A DNA stretch of 64,000 bases, taken from Dyella kyungheensis (lineage in GTDB: Bacteria > Pseudomonadota > Gammaproteobacteria > Xanthomonadales > Rhodanobacteraceae). The translations under genes and the position numbers were made by a program. Shown here piece by piece: positions 14,773 to 23,662 of this stretch (position 1 is its first letter; the number at the start of each line of letters is the position of its first letter). The stretch covers positions 62,001-126,000 of the forward strand of contig NZ_JADIKC010000002.1 in NCBI RefSeq assembly GCF_016905005.1. Direction: 5' to 3'. The notes below the pieces were generated by a model that saw only the letters and a list, made by a program, of their open reading frames with translations, searched no databases and was not told the DNA's origin.

Positions 14773-14803
14773 CGGCTCCGCTGCTTAGTCGACGTCGGAG
14801 CCG
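14773..14803 (+). terminator. Stem-loop after rppH
   Basis: CGGCTCCG (14773-14780) pairs perfectly with CGGAGCCG (14796-14803) across a 15-base loop. It is followed by CATTT rather than a strong T run. It is therefore a possible weak terminator or an mRNA-stabilising hairpin. Confidence 0.4.
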
Positions 14804-14879
14804 CATTTCGCCCGCTGGCGTCCTTCACCAACCCTGACGCCACCTGAATCACCTGGCCCGCTTGGGCCTGCGCACTGAG

Positions 14880-14900
14880 TTGACAATCATTCGCATTTGC
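14880..14900 (+). promoter_or_regulatory. Probable Fur box and -35 of bfd
   Basis: GACAATCATTCGC matches most of the second half of the classical Fur consensus (GATAATCATTATC). It begins within a perfect -35 hexamer TTGACA (14880-14885). Repression of bfd by Fe-Fur is typical of the family. The site is inferred by eye. Confidence 0.5.
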
Positions 14901-14915
14901 GTTCCCATATGTGTC

Positions 14916-15116
14916 ATGTATATCTGCATGTGCAACGCCGTCACGGACGGCGACATCCGCCGGGCCGCCAGCGAGGGCGTCCAACAGTTCGCCGAGCTGC
15001 AGGCTCGCACCGGCTGTTCGGATTGCTGCGGCTGCTGCGAGCAGGAAGCGCGCGCCACACTCGACAAGGCCGTGCAGCACGTCCTCTCGACATTGCCGGT
15101 CGTTGCCATCGCCTGA
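14916..15116 (+). CDS. bfd: Bacterioferritin-associated ferredoxin
   Basis: The 66-residue protein starting MYICMCNAVTDGDIRRA carries the four Bfd [2Fe-2S] cysteines as C-x-C near the N-terminus and C-x2-C later (GCSDCCGCCEQEA). Bfd docks on bacterioferritin and delivers electrons to release stored iron. An in-frame extension to 14862 would run over the Fur/-35 region and is not favoured. With TTGACA at 14880 the transcript would start very close to the ATG, so the mRNA may be nearly leaderless. It is followed by a terminator and then bfr. Confidence 0.9.
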   Translation: MYICMCNAVTDGDIRRAASEGVQQFAELQARTGCSDCCGCCEQEARATLDKAVQHVLSTLPVVAIA

Positions 15117-15143
15117 CCCGGCGAAACTCCGGATTCCCCCCGA

Positions 15144-15170
15144 AACGCGCGGCCTTGGTCGCGCGTTTTT
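15144..15170 (+). terminator. Rho-independent terminator after bfd
   Basis: AACGCGCG (15144-15151) pairs with CGCGCGTT (15160-15167) across an 8-base loop and runs into five consecutive T. It separates bfd from bfr transcription. Confidence 0.8.
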
Positions 15171-15255
15171 GCATCCGCAACTCTTAGTCATTCTCGTTCC
15201 GGCATGGCTGAAAAACTCGCCGTATAGTCGCCTCCTGCGCTGAAGGAGACTTCCC

Positions 15256-15726
15256 ATGAAGGGCGACGCCAAAGTCATCGAATTCCTCAACAAGGTCCTC
15301 TACAACGAGCTGACCGCGATCAACCAGTATTGGCTGCATTACCGCATGTACAAGGACTGGGGCTACGACGAGCTGGCCGAGCACGAGAGGAAGGAATCGA
15401 TCGAGGAAATGAAGCACGCCGACAACCTGGTCGAGCGCATTCTTTTTCTCGACGGTCTGCCGAACCTGCAGCACCTGGGCAAGCTGCGCATCGGCGAAAA
15501 CCCGGTGGAATGCCTGCAGGGCGACCTGGACCTGGAAATGGCCGCAGTGAAGGATTTGCGCGAAGCCATCGTCCATAGCGAAAGCATTGCCGACTTCGTC
15601 AGCCGCGACCTGTTCAAGAACATCCTGCATGACGAGGAAGAACATATCGACTGGCTGGAAACCCAGTTCAGCCTCATCAAGGACCTTAGCGCCGAGCGCT
15701 ACCTGCAGTCCAAGATCGACAGCTGA
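15256..15726 (+). CDS. bfr: Bacterioferritin
   Basis: The 156-residue product has the standard bacterioferritin length. Ferroxidase ligands are visible as E18 (YNELT), E51 and H54 (EEMKHAD), with later E and H in ILHDEEEHIDWLE (E127/H130 region). M52 is the expected haem ligand between subunits. The protein forms a 24-mer that oxidises and stores iron. GAAGGAGA lies just upstream of the ATG. Proximity to bfd fits a shared iron-release function, although a terminator separates them. Confidence 0.96.
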   Translation: MKGDAKVIEFLNKVLYNELTAINQYWLHYRMYKDWGYDELAEHERKESIEEMKHADNLVERILFLDGLPNLQHLGKLRIGENPVECLQGDLDLEMAAVKDLREAIVHSESIADFVSRDLFKNILHDEEEHIDWLETQFSLIKDLSAERYLQSKIDS

Positions 15727-15831
15727 TCGGCCATTCGGCACCCCCGGACGGCCGCCTAAAGCGTGCCGCCGTTCCTTGACGCTTTCTACACAGCGGGGCT
15801 ATACCTTGGCTTTTCCCCGGGATAGCCAAGC

Positions 15832-16584
15832 ATGGCTTCACGTCCACCACCGCGCTTCGTGGTACGTCCGCACGACGCATCCGTCGGGCGGCGGCGCGCG
15901 TTGTGGCTGGGCGCGGCGTGGCTGGTCAGCCTGGTGCTGGTCGGCCTCGTGGTCGGCGGGATCACCCGCCATACCGCGCCGGCCGCCAATGGCGAACGCC
16001 AGCTCAAGGCACTGACCCGCCAGAACGACGAGCTCCAGCAGCAGGTGACGAACCTGCAGCGCGCCGGCCAGGTCACCGACATCGCCACCCGCTCGCTGCG
16101 CAAGACGCTGTCCGAGCGCGAAGAGGAAATCAGCGGCCTGCGCGCCGATCTGGGCTTCTACTCCCGCCTGACCGGCGGCGATGCCCAACGCGAGGGGCTC
16201 AAGGTGCAGGAAGTACGCCTGCAACCGGTGGACAACTCGCGCGCCTGGAACCTCACCCTCAGCCTGACCCAGAACGCCAAGCGCGGCGACGACGTGACCG
16301 GCAATGCCACGGTGAGCGTCGAAGGCCTGCGCGGCGAGAAAGTGGTGCAGTTGGAGTGGGCATCGCTGGGCGACTCCGCCCAGCACGACGGCATGCCGTT
16401 CCGCTTCAAATACTTTCAACAATTGCAGGGCACCATCGTGCTGCCCGCCGACTTCCGGCCCACCCGCCTGATCGTCAAGGCCCAGCCCGCCGGGGACGAC
16501 CCGGTAACCCGCACGGTCGCCTGGGGTGAGGCGCTGTCCGGCCATCTCACACCGTCCCAAGGGGAACAAGATGCTCAACCGTAA
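15832..16584 (+). CDS. DUF6776-like membrane-anchored coiled-coil protein
   Basis: This 250-residue protein has a short basic N-terminus and one TM helix at about 24-43 (LWLGAAWLVSLVLVGLVVGG). A coiled coil covers about 55-105 (LKALTRQNDELQQQVTNLQ), and the periplasmic part is beta-rich (VQEVRLQPVDNSRAWNLTL). The arrangement matches my memory of DUF6776 proteins located beside bactofilin genes in xanthomonads. Its end overlaps the bactofilin start by 14 bases, so the two are probably co-translated and may act together in envelope organisation. The function is unknown. Confidence 0.7.
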   Translation: MASRPPPRFVVRPHDASVGRRRALWLGAAWLVSLVLVGLVVGGITRHTAPAANGERQLKALTRQNDELQQQVTNLQRAGQVTDIATRSLRKTLSEREEEISGLRADLGFYSRLTGGDAQREGLKVQEVRLQPVDNSRAWNLTLSLTQNAKRGDDVTGNATVSVEGLRGEKVVQLEWASLGDSAQHDGMPFRFKYFQQLQGTIVLPADFRPTRLIVKAQPAGDDPVTRTVAWGEALSGHLTPSQGEQDAQP

Positions 16585-16999
16585 GCGCAGCGAGCGCGCG
16601 CCCAACAGCCACAGCCATGACACCAGCCTGATTGCCCGCGGCACCCTCATCGAGGGCCACGTGCGCTTCAGCGGCGCACTGCACCTGGATGGTCAGATCG
16701 TGGGATCGGTGCTCGCCGAGGAAGCTGGGGCCGTGTTCACGCTCAGCGAGAGCGGCCATGTGCAGGGCGAGATCCGCGTCCCCCACGCCATCATCAACGG
16801 CCAGGTGCGCGGCGACATCCACGCCACCGAACGCCTGGAACTGGCGGCGGAAGCACGCGTGGTCGGCGACGTTCACTACCAGACGCTGGAAATGGCCGCC
16901 GGCGCCCAGGTCAACGGCCGCATGAGCCACCCGACCGCCGAGCTGCCCCGCGAACTGCCGGCGCCGGCCTTGGGCAACGCAGAAGCCGTACCGGCCTGA
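16571..16999 (+). CDS. Bactofilin (polymer-forming cytoskeletal protein)
   Basis: The start chosen is ATG 16571 ([12 protein letters not shown]) with GGGGAA upstream, inside the previous gene. The 142-residue product has the bactofilin beta-helix at about 25-120 with regular G-x-ITIxG-like turns, for example [32 protein letters not shown] and [16 protein letters not shown]. The disordered tails are Pro/Ala-rich. Bactofilins polymerise without nucleotide and place cell-wall or polar proteins. It pairs with the upstream membrane coiled-coil gene. Confidence 0.9.
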   Translation: MLNRKRSERAPNSHSHDTSLIARGTLIEGHVRFSGALHLDGQIVGSVLAEEAGAVFTLSESGHVQGEIRVPHAIINGQVRGDIHATERLELAAEARVVGDVHYQTLEMAAGAQVNGRMSHPTAELPRELPAPALGNAEAVPA

Positions 17000-17045
17000 T
17001 CGCGGTATCCTTGCGTACGCGTTGTCGCATCCCCACTTGAGCATC

Positions 17046-17423
17046 ATGGATACCGTCGTTTCCCTCCCCATCGTTCCCGACTACCGCAGCGCCGGCAGCC
17101 CACTGGTGTTTACCGAGGCCGCGGCCCGCAAGGTGCACGAGCTGATCCAGGAAGAGGGCAACCCTGAGCTGAAGCTGCGCGTGTACATCACCGGCGGTGG
17201 CTGCTCGGGCTTCCAGTACGGCTTCACCTTCGACGAAGCGCGCGCCGAGGACGATTTCGCGATCGACCGCGAGGGCGTCACGCTGCTGGTCGACCCGCTG
17301 TCGCTGCAATACCTCACCGGCGCCGAGATCGACTATTCGGAAAGCCTCAGCGGCTCGCAGTTCGTCATCCGCAACCCCAACGCCAAGACCACCTGCGGCT
17401 GCGGCTCCTCTTTCTCGACCTGA
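17046..17423 (+). CDS. erpA: Iron-sulfur cluster insertion protein ErpA
   Basis: From ATG 17046 the product is 125 residues; the in-frame TTG at 17022 is an alternative. This A-type carrier has the three cluster-binding cysteines as [11 protein letters not shown] and TTCGCGSSF near the C-terminus. It transfers Fe-S clusters to apoproteins, including those of isoprenoid synthesis and respiration. It is followed after 13 bases by nudC, probably on one transcript. Confidence 0.93.
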   Translation: MDTVVSLPIVPDYRSAGSPLVFTEAAARKVHELIQEEGNPELKLRVYITGGGCSGFQYGFTFDEARAEDDFAIDREGVTLLVDPLSLQYLTGAEIDYSESLSGSQFVIRNPNAKTTCGCGSSFST

Positions 17424-17436
17424 GATTCGTCACCGC

Positions 17437-18408
17437 ATGGATCGCATCACCTCGTCGCGACCCAATACCTTCGCGGGACTCAGCCTGATCCTCGATCGCG
17501 TCGCCGAGCGGCGCGACGAGTCGATGTGGGTGAACGAGCAGGCGGTGTCCGACCGCGCGCGTTACCTGCTGATCGATCCGCTGGGCCAGACCTACCTGCG
17601 GGCAGACGACACCGCGTTGCGCTGGCTCGATAGCGCCGAACGCGAACGGCTGCTGGGCGAGGTGAAGGCGAGTTTCCTGGGTTTGCACGACGAACGTCCC
17701 ACCTTTCTGCTCGCGGTAGACGACGAGCACCACGCCGCCGCGCTGGAACTGGCACTGGGCGCGCGCCGCGCCGGCTTGCGCGACGTGGGCCTGCTGTTGC
17801 CCACCGACGAGGCCGGTCTGTTCGCCTATGCCAAGGGCCTGGTGCACTGGCAGCGCGAAACGCGCCACTGCCCGTATTGCGGCTCGCCGCTGGTGCTGGT
17901 GGCCTCCGGCCATCGCGCGCAATGCACCAATGCCGAGTGTGGCCGCATGCATTTCCCGCGCACCGACGCCGCCGTCATCGTCATCGTGGAACACGAAGGT
18001 GCCTGCCTGCTCGGTCGCCAGGCCGGCTGGCCGAAGGGCCGCTACTCCACGCTGGCGGGCTTCGTGGAGCCGGGCGAAGCGCTGGAAGATGCCGTGCGCC
18101 GCGAGGTGGCGGAAGAATCGGGCGTCGCCGTGGGCGAGGTGCATTACCACTCGTCCCAGCCGTGGCCGCTGCCGCAATCGTTGATGGTCGGATTCACGGC
18201 GAAGGCCCTCTCGCGCACCATCCGCCTGCGCGACCAGGAACTGGAAGAAGCGCGCTGGTTCACGCCGCAGGACATCGTCGACGGCATCGCCGACGGCAGC
18301 TTTCTGCCGTCGCCGCCGCTGTCGGTGTCCTATCGACTGCTCGAACACTGGCTGCGCCAGCAGGCGGGGTTGGAGCTGGACGAGTTGGCGGCGCAGCGCA
18401 AGGGCTGA
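17437..18408 (+). CDS. nudC: NAD+ diphosphatase / RNA deNADding enzyme NudC
   Basis: The start chosen is ATG 17437 (MDRITSSRPNTFAGL); the longer open frame upstream only overlaps erpA. The 323-residue protein has a zinc ribbon, CPYCGSP and then CTNAECG, at about 147-170. Its Nudix domain has the box GFVEPGEALEDAVRREVAEE and the NudC-specific SQPWPLPQSLM motif. It cleaves NAD(H) and removes NAD caps from RNA. With rppH nearby, this window holds both mRNA 5'-end decapping enzymes. Confidence 0.93.
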   Translation: MDRITSSRPNTFAGLSLILDRVAERRDESMWVNEQAVSDRARYLLIDPLGQTYLRADDTALRWLDSAERERLLGEVKASFLGLHDERPTFLLAVDDEHHAAALELALGARRAGLRDVGLLLPTDEAGLFAYAKGLVHWQRETRHCPYCGSPLVLVASGHRAQCTNAECGRMHFPRTDAAVIVIVEHEGACLLGRQAGWPKGRYSTLAGFVEPGEALEDAVRREVAEESGVAVGEVHYHSSQPWPLPQSLMVGFTAKALSRTIRLRDQELEEARWFTPQDIVDGIADGSFLPSPPLSVSYRLLEHWLRQQAGLELDELAAQRKG

Positions 18409-18430
18409 GGTTTTCGCAACCTTTCCTATT

Positions 18431-18566
18431 TGTCATTCCGGCGCAGGCCGGAATCCAGTAGCGATCATTTTGGGTTTTCGCGAAACATATCGACCACCAG
18501 CCAGCGACCGAGGCGAAAATCAGGTCTTGTTGCCACTGGATTCCGGCCTGCGCCGGCATGACGAGC
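18431..18566. repeat. Inverted palindromic repeat doublet, ATTCCGG family, copy 1
   Basis: TCATTCCGGCGCAGGCCGGA on the left is mirrored by TTCCGGCCTGCGCCGGCATG about 100 bases later. Each arm is itself palindromic (CCGGC..GCCGG). The same arms occur at 33897-34030 with unrelated sequence between them. It lies downstream of nudC and may act as a terminator or mRNA stabiliser. Confidence 0.8.
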
Positions 18567-18632
18567 CAGGCCCCCGCTGACCCGTCATCACGTTGTCCTA
18601 CAATGCGCCCGTCAACCGGGAGAAACGCGTTC

Positions 18633-19502
18633 ATGGCTGTCAGCTTGCTATCCGCACTCATCGCACTGGGTCTGGTGCATGTCATGCCGCAACTCGTGCA
18701 TTGGCGCGGCGATGGTGGATTCCGGCGCTGGGTAGCGCAGCTGGGCGATACCAGCGGTCCCGCGCGCGTCGCTGTGACGCTGGGCGTACCGGTGGTGCTG
18801 TGCCTGGTGGCGATCTGGCTGATCAGCCTGTTGCCGGGCAGCGAATTGTTCCGCCTCGCGTTCTCGCTGCTGGTACTGCTGTACTGCTTCGGTCCGCACG
18901 CTTACGAAGCGGACCTCGAAGCCATCATCAAGGCGCCCGACCAACCCTCGCGCGAAGCAGCCGCACAGGCGCTTTCCGACGATGGCGATCCGGTGAGCTG
19001 GAATGCCATCGCGCTCGGCGAAGCCACCGTCTATGCCGCGTTGCGCCGGCGCTTCGGCGTGCTGTTGTGGTTCTTCCTGCTGGGGCCCGCCGGCGCGCTG
19101 CTCTATCGGCTTGCGCAGACGCTGGGCCGTGATCAGTCCCTCCATCTGGATGGCGCCGCCCGCCAGGCTGCGCGCTCCTTCGCCAACGTCGCCGACTGGC
19201 TGCCCTCGCAGCTGATGGTGTTCACGCTGGCGCTGGTCGGTCACTGGGATGCCGTGATCGGCGCGTGGAAGCGCTGGCATCAGCAGCAGTCGCCGAACAG
19301 CTGGTACGTCGAGGGCCCCGGTTTTCTCGGCGCGGCCGCGCGTGCGGATGTGCAGGTGGATATCGAGGCAGGCGACGGTTACGCCGAGGAACGCATCGAC
19401 ACCCTGGGCGAATTGATTCGCCTGCGCGGCACGCTGCTGCGTGCGCTACTGGCGTGGCTCAGCGTGGTCGCCTTGATCGTGCTGGCAGGCTGGATGGGCT
19501 GA
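18633..19502 (+). CDS. AmpE-like inner-membrane protein
   Basis: From ATG 18633 the product is 289 residues (MAVSLLSALIALGLVHVMPQ). It has TM helices near residues 1-15, 49-90, about 150-175 and 265-286. The pattern YCFGPHAYEADLEA and the later LVGHWDAVIGAWK match the AmpE/CobD-like regulatory signalling family. AmpE is a membrane partner of the AmpD amidase region in beta-lactamase control. No ampD gene is seen in this window. The family call is good and the physiological role here is uncertain. It converges with the LplT-PlsC gene. Confidence 0.75.
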   Translation: MAVSLLSALIALGLVHVMPQLVHWRGDGGFRRWVAQLGDTSGPARVAVTLGVPVVLCLVAIWLISLLPGSELFRLAFSLLVLLYCFGPHAYEADLEAIIKAPDQPSREAAAQALSDDGDPVSWNAIALGEATVYAALRRRFGVLLWFFLLGPAGALLYRLAQTLGRDQSLHLDGAARQAARSFANVADWLPSQLMVFTLALVGHWDAVIGAWKRWHQQQSPNSWYVEGPGFLGAAARADVQVDIEAGDGYAEERIDTLGELIRLRGTLLRALLAWLSVVALIVLAGWMG

Positions 19503-19507
19503 GCAAC

Positions 19508-21382
19508 TCAGGCCAGATCGCCGCGTAGCTCGCGCACGCGCGCTTCCAGCGTTTCCAACTGTGCGTCGGCCGGCGAGTACGGCGCACCCGCCACCAGTTC
19601 CACCCGTGCGCGGAAGCGACGCGGCAAACGCGCGCGATGCATCATCGAATCGCGTCGGCTCCACACGCTGCCCCACAGGCCGCGCAAGGCCAGCGGTACC
19701 ACCGGCACCGGGCGACGCTCGAGAATGCGCGCCACGCCAGGTCGGAACGGCGCGATGTCGCCATCCTTGGTCAGGCCGCCCTCGGGGAAGATGCACACGA
19801 TTTCGCCATCGGCGAGCGCTGCATCCACGTCATCGTAGGCACGCTGCAACACCGCGGGATCTTCCTTCTGCCCGGCGATGGGAATCGCCTTGGCGGTACG
19901 GAACACGAACTTCAGCAGCGGGATGTTGAAGATCTTGTAGTACATGACGAAACGCGCAGGCCGACGCAGGTTCGCCATCAGCAGCAGCGGATCCATGAAG
20001 CTCACGTGGTTGCACACGAGCAGCGCCGGACCTTCCTCCGGGATGTTCTGCAAACCGTGCACGCGCACGCGGTACAGCGTGTTCACCAGCACCCAGGTGA
20101 TGAAGCGCATCAGGAATTCGGGAACGATGGTGAAGATGTACGCCGCCACCGCCACGTTGAGCACGGCGGCCGCGAGGAAGATCTGCACCGCGGAGAGACC
20201 GAGCGCTCCCAGCGCCAGGCCAAAACCCGACGCCACGCAGATGAACAACGCATTGAGAATATTGTTGCCCGCGATCACACGCGACAGCCGGTCGCGCGGC
20301 GAGCGCGCCTGCACGAAGGCGAACAGCGGTACCACGTAGAAACCGCTGAACACACCGATCAGCGTGAGATCCATTGCCACGCGCCAGCTGCCGGGGCTGC
20401 GCAGGAAGCCCAGCCAATCCAGGCCGTGCACCGTGGCCAGATGCGGGTGCGCCAGATAGAGATCCACGCCGAACGCGGTCAGGCCGAACGCACCCAGCGG
20501 CACCAGGCCCACTTCCACGCGACGTCCCGACATGCGCTCGCACAACAGCGCACCTGCGCCCGTGCCCAGCGAAAACAAGGTGAGCACCAGCGTGTTGACC
20601 GAGCCGTCGCCGCCCAGGTTGAGGCGCGTGTAGTTCGGCAGCTGGGCGATCAATACCGTGCCGAAGAACCAGAACCACGAGATGCCCAGCACCGCGTTGA
20701 ACACGCGACGGTCTTGCTTGGTGATGCCGAGCACGCGCGCGGTTTCGGTGATCGGATTCCAGTTGAACACCAGCTCGGGCGCCGTGGCTGGCGCGGGCGG
20801 AATGCGGCGGCTGGCCAGGTAGCCAAGCACGGCGATGAAGATGGTGGTGGCCGACGCGGCGATCGGGCCGAAGCCGGCGATCAGCATCAGCGAATTGCCG
20901 GCGATCATGCCGATCAGCATGGCCAGTTGCGTGCCCATTTCCACCAGGCCGTTGCCGCCGACGAGTTCCTCCGGCTTCAGCGCTTGAGGCAGGATGGCGT
21001 ACTTGATCGGCCCGAAGGTGGTGGAATGCAGGCCCATCAGGAACAACACCACCAGCAGCAAGGTGGTGTGGTGCGTGTAGAAGCCGATGGCGGCAATCGC
21101 CATGGCGGCGATCTCGAACAGCTTCACGTAGCGGATGATGCGCGACTTCTCGTACTTCTCCGCCAGCTGTCCCGCCGTGGCGGAGAACAGGAAGTAGGGC
21201 AGGATGAACAGCGCGGGCGCCAGATTGGTGTACAGCGACACCGTCTTGTCATCCAGCCCCATCTGGAATGCCACCAGCATGACCATCGCGTTGCGGAACG
21301 CGTTGTCGTTGAACGCACCCAGCGCCTGCGTCCAGAAGAATGGCGCGAAACGTCGGCTTCCCAGCAGGTTGAATTGGCTCAT
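19508..21382 (-). CDS. LplT-like MFS transporter fused to PlsC acyltransferase
   Basis: From ATG 21382 (MSQFNLLGSRRFAPFFWTQA) the product is 624 residues. The first about 415 residues form a 12-TM MFS domain of the lysophospholipid transporter type (GAFNDNAFRNAMVML). The last about 200 residues form a PlsC acyltransferase domain with NHVSFMDPLLL (NHx4D) and FPEGG, plus VPIVPLALRG-like sequence. It probably flips lyso-phospholipids inward and re-acylates them. The acyl-ACP-synthetase domain of full Aas fusions is absent. AMP-ligase at 25172 is not adjacent. Confidence 0.85.
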   Translation of the reverse strand: MSQFNLLGSRRFAPFFWTQALGAFNDNAFRNAMVMLVAFQMGLDDKTVSLYTNLAPALFILPYFLFSATAGQLAEKYEKSRIIRYVKLFEIAAMAIAAIGFYTHHTTLLLVVLFLMGLHSTTFGPIKYAILPQALKPEELVGGNGLVEMGTQLAMLIGMIAGNSLMLIAGFGPIAASATTIFIAVLGYLASRRIPPAPATAPELVFNWNPITETARVLGITKQDRRVFNAVLGISWFWFFGTVLIAQLPNYTRLNLGGDGSVNTLVLTLFSLGTGAGALLCERMSGRRVEVGLVPLGAFGLTAFGVDLYLAHPHLATVHGLDWLGFLRSPGSWRVAMDLTLIGVFSGFYVVPLFAFVQARSPRDRLSRVIAGNNILNALFICVASGFGLALGALGLSAVQIFLAAAVLNVAVAAYIFTIVPEFLMRFITWVLVNTLYRVRVHGLQNIPEEGPALLVCNHVSFMDPLLLMANLRRPARFVMYYKIFNIPLLKFVFRTAKAIPIAGQKEDPAVLQRAYDDVDAALADGEIVCIFPEGGLTKDGDIAPFRPGVARILERRPVPVVPLALRGLWGSVWSRRDSMMHRARLPRRFRARVELVAGAPYSPADAQLETLEARVRELRGDLA

Positions 21383-21559
21383 GCGCGGTCTTGGCGTGGC
21401 GGCTCGGTGAGCCTGGCGTGGATGTCCCCGTGTCGCGGGCAGCATAGCAGCCGCCATGCCGGGAACGAGGAGGCGTCACGCGTTGCTAAGCCTGTTCTTA
21501 CGCCGCCGTGACTGCGCTCGCGTTACAGCTCACCCAACCCATCGTCACGGCGATCCATC

Positions 21560-21901
21560 ATGGCCAAGGCTTCCACCACCCAGCATCGCTCCGCGCGCGG
21601 CAAACGTCGCTGGTCGCAGCGTGTGACCGAAAGCAGCGATGCGCTCGATCTCAAGGAAGGTATTTTTGCCAAGGACGATCCCGCCGCCATCGCCCGTTCG
21701 TTGAAGCATTCGGCCGAGGCGAGCAAGCGACGCAAGGCATCGCCGTTTCAGTCGGCCATGTCGATGCTCAATTTCTACATCAATCGCGGCGGCAAACAGC
21801 TGCCTGCGCGCCAGCGCTCGCATCTGGAGGCCGCCAAGGACGAACTGCGCGTGTTGTTCGGGCGACCGCGGCGGCGCAAACCGCGGCGGTCGCGCCGCTG
21901 A
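21560..21901 (+). CDS. DUF3175 small basic protein
   Basis: The 113-residue product is highly basic. Its central GKRRWSQRVTESSDALDLKE and SFxSAMSMLNFYINRGGK-like segments (here PFQSAMSMLNFYINRGGKQL) match DUF3175. The tail is Arg-rich (RRRKPRRSRR). The role is unknown; basic charge suggests nucleic-acid contact. It stands alone between the LplT-PlsC gene (divergent) and the RibD-like gene. Confidence 0.8.
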   Translation: MAKASTTQHRSARGKRRWSQRVTESSDALDLKEGIFAKDDPAAIARSLKHSAEASKRRKASPFQSAMSMLNFYINRGGKQLPARQRSHLEAAKDELRVLFGRPRRRKPRRSRR

Positions 21902-22010
21902 CACCCGTTCTGTCATGCTGCGGTCCGTGATCGATCGCAGCCCGGCGCCGTGTCGAAATCCTCCCGGGTCATGCGTCGACTAATCGACCGCTCGCTACGG
22001 ACCGCAGAAC

Positions 22011-22658
22011 ATGTCGAAACTTCGCGTGCAAAGCTTTGCCCTCTCGCTCGACGGCTACGGCTCAGGCCCCGATCAAAGCCTGGATAACCCGCTTGGGGTG
22101 GGCGGCGTCGGATTGATGGAGTGGTTTTTTCCGACACAGGCATGGCAGCGCATGCACGGCGGCAGCGAGGGCGAAACCGGCGTGGATAACCGCATGGCCG
22201 AGCAGGGCTTCAACGGCATCGGCGCATGGATCCTCGGCCGCAACATGTTCGGCCCGGTGCGCGGCCCATGGCCTGACGAGAGTTGGAAAGGCTGGTGGGG
22301 CGACGAGCCGCCGTATCACGTGCCCGTCTTCGTGCTGACCCAACATGCGCGCAAACCGCTCACCATGGCCGGCGGCACCACGTTCCATTTCGTCACCGAC
22401 GGCATCCACGCGGCACTGGAACAGGCTCGCGCAGCGGCAGCCGGGTTGGATGTGCGCGTGGGCGGCGGCGTGGCCACGGTGCGCCAGTATCTGCAGGCAC
22501 GGCTGCTCGACGAACTTCATCTCGCGGTGCGCCCGGTGCTGCTGGGACGTGGCGAAGCCTTGTTCGAGGGCCTGGACCTGCCGGCGCTGGGCTATGCATG
22601 CGTGGAAAGCGTATCCGGTGAGCGCGCGACTCATGTCACGCTGCGCCGACGCGATTGA
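22011..22658 (+). CDS. Dihydrofolate reductase/RibD C-terminal-like oxidoreductase
   Basis: The 215-residue protein starts LRVQSFALSLDGYGSGP-like and has GRNMFGP, VLTQHARKPL, the NADPH-binding GGGVATVRQYLQARLLDELH, and an end in the PVLLGRGEALFEG pattern of the RibD_C family. These stand-alone proteins reduce pteridine- or flavin-precursor-like substrates, but individual substrates are rarely known. It is followed by two SRPBCC genes on the same strand, possibly one transcript. Confidence 0.82.
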   Translation: MSKLRVQSFALSLDGYGSGPDQSLDNPLGVGGVGLMEWFFPTQAWQRMHGGSEGETGVDNRMAEQGFNGIGAWILGRNMFGPVRGPWPDESWKGWWGDEPPYHVPVFVLTQHARKPLTMAGGTTFHFVTDGIHAALEQARAAAAGLDVRVGGGVATVRQYLQARLLDELHLAVRPVLLGRGEALFEGLDLPALGYACVESVSGERATHVTLRRRD

Positions 22659-22747
22659 GAGTGGATGTCGAAACGCGTTGCCGTCGTTCGTCGAATCGAT
22701 GACGGGCCACTCACAGGCCCGCTCTTCCCTTCACAGGAGCGCTGCTC

Positions 22748-23194
22748 ATGACCACCGGAACCGTCAAGCTTCACCGCGTGCTTCGCACCACGCCCGAGAA
22801 GATCTACCGCGCCTTTCTCGACGCCGACGCCTTCGCGCGCTGGCTGCCGCCGAACGGCTTCACCGGCAAGGTGCAGCATCTCGATGGCAAGGTCGGCGGC
22901 ACCTATCAGATGTCGTTCACCAACTTCACCAGCGGCCACACGCATTCATTCGGCGGCACCTATCGTGAACTCGTGCCCGGCGAACGCATTCGCTACACCG
23001 CGCGCTTCGACGATGCGAACCTGCCGGGCGAGATGCAGAGCACGATCACCCTTAAGCAGGTTTCCTGCGGCACGGAGATGAGCGTGGTGCAGGAGGGCAT
23101 TCCGGAGATGATTCCCACCGACGCCTGCTATCTGGGTTGGCAGGAGTCGCTGCTGCACCTGGCCAACCTGGTCGAGCCGGAAATCCCGGGCTGA
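22748..23194 (+). CDS. SRPBCC/AHSA1-type protein
   Basis: The 148-residue protein has the START-like fold signature of the AHSA1 branch: LHRVLRTTPEKIYRAFLDAD, ARWLPPNGFTGKV, GGTYRELVPGERIRYTARF and YLGWQESLLHLANLVEPE at the C-terminus. Members bind small hydrophobic ligands or act as co-chaperone-like factors. No specific ligand can be inferred. It is followed by a second, diverged SRPBCC gene 33 bp downstream. Confidence 0.8.
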   Translation: MTTGTVKLHRVLRTTPEKIYRAFLDADAFARWLPPNGFTGKVQHLDGKVGGTYQMSFTNFTSGHTHSFGGTYRELVPGERIRYTARFDDANLPGEMQSTITLKQVSCGTEMSVVQEGIPEMIPTDACYLGWQESLLHLANLVEPEIPG

Positions 23195-23227
23195 GGAAGC
23201 CGACTTTCGCACCGCCAAGGAGCTGCG

Positions 23228-23635
23228 ATGTGGACGCATGAGCAAAGCATCGAGATCGACGCCGCGCCCGCGCAGGTATGGGCGGTATGGGCCGACGTGC
23301 ACGGCTGGGTACGCTGGAACGCGGGCATCGAACGCATCGCGCTGCACGGGCCGTTTGTCACCGGCAGCACCTTCACCATGCAGCCACCGGGAACCGATGC
23401 GTTCGTCAGCACCTTGATTGCGGTCGACGAGCTGCGCGGCTTCACCGACGAAACGGTGATCGACGAAACACGCGTGGTGGTCGATCACCGTCTCGAAGCG
23501 CTCACGCCGCATCGCGTGAAAGTGACTTATGCCACGCAGATCACCGGCCCGCAGGCGGAAGCCATCGGGCCGGAGGTGACGGGTGATTTCGGCGACGTGC
23601 TGCGAGGGCTGAAGGCGATCTGCGAACGGGATTGA
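23228..23635 (+). CDS. SRPBCC polyketide-cyclase-like protein
   Basis: The 135-residue protein starts MWTHEQSIEIDAAPAQVWAV and continues WADVHGWVRWNAGIE. This is the typical beginning of polyketide cyclase/dehydrase-like SRPBCC proteins, with a C-terminal helix GDFGDVLRGLKAICER. AAGGAGC lies just upstream of the ATG. It probably binds a hydrophobic small molecule. The ligand is unknown. It converges with purD. Confidence 0.8.
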   Translation: MWTHEQSIEIDAAPAQVWAVWADVHGWVRWNAGIERIALHGPFVTGSTFTMQPPGTDAFVSTLIAVDELRGFTDETVIDETRVVVDHRLEALTPHRVKVTYATQITGPQAEAIGPEVTGDFGDVLRGLKAICERD

Positions 23636-23662
23636 AAACGCAGGTCGCCCCGGCCAAAGACG

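Noticed and set aside
19637-21511. 624-codon open frame on the plus strand
   Set aside because: It is antisense to the LplT-PlsC fusion, with His/Gln/Arg-rich composition typical of a shadow frame.
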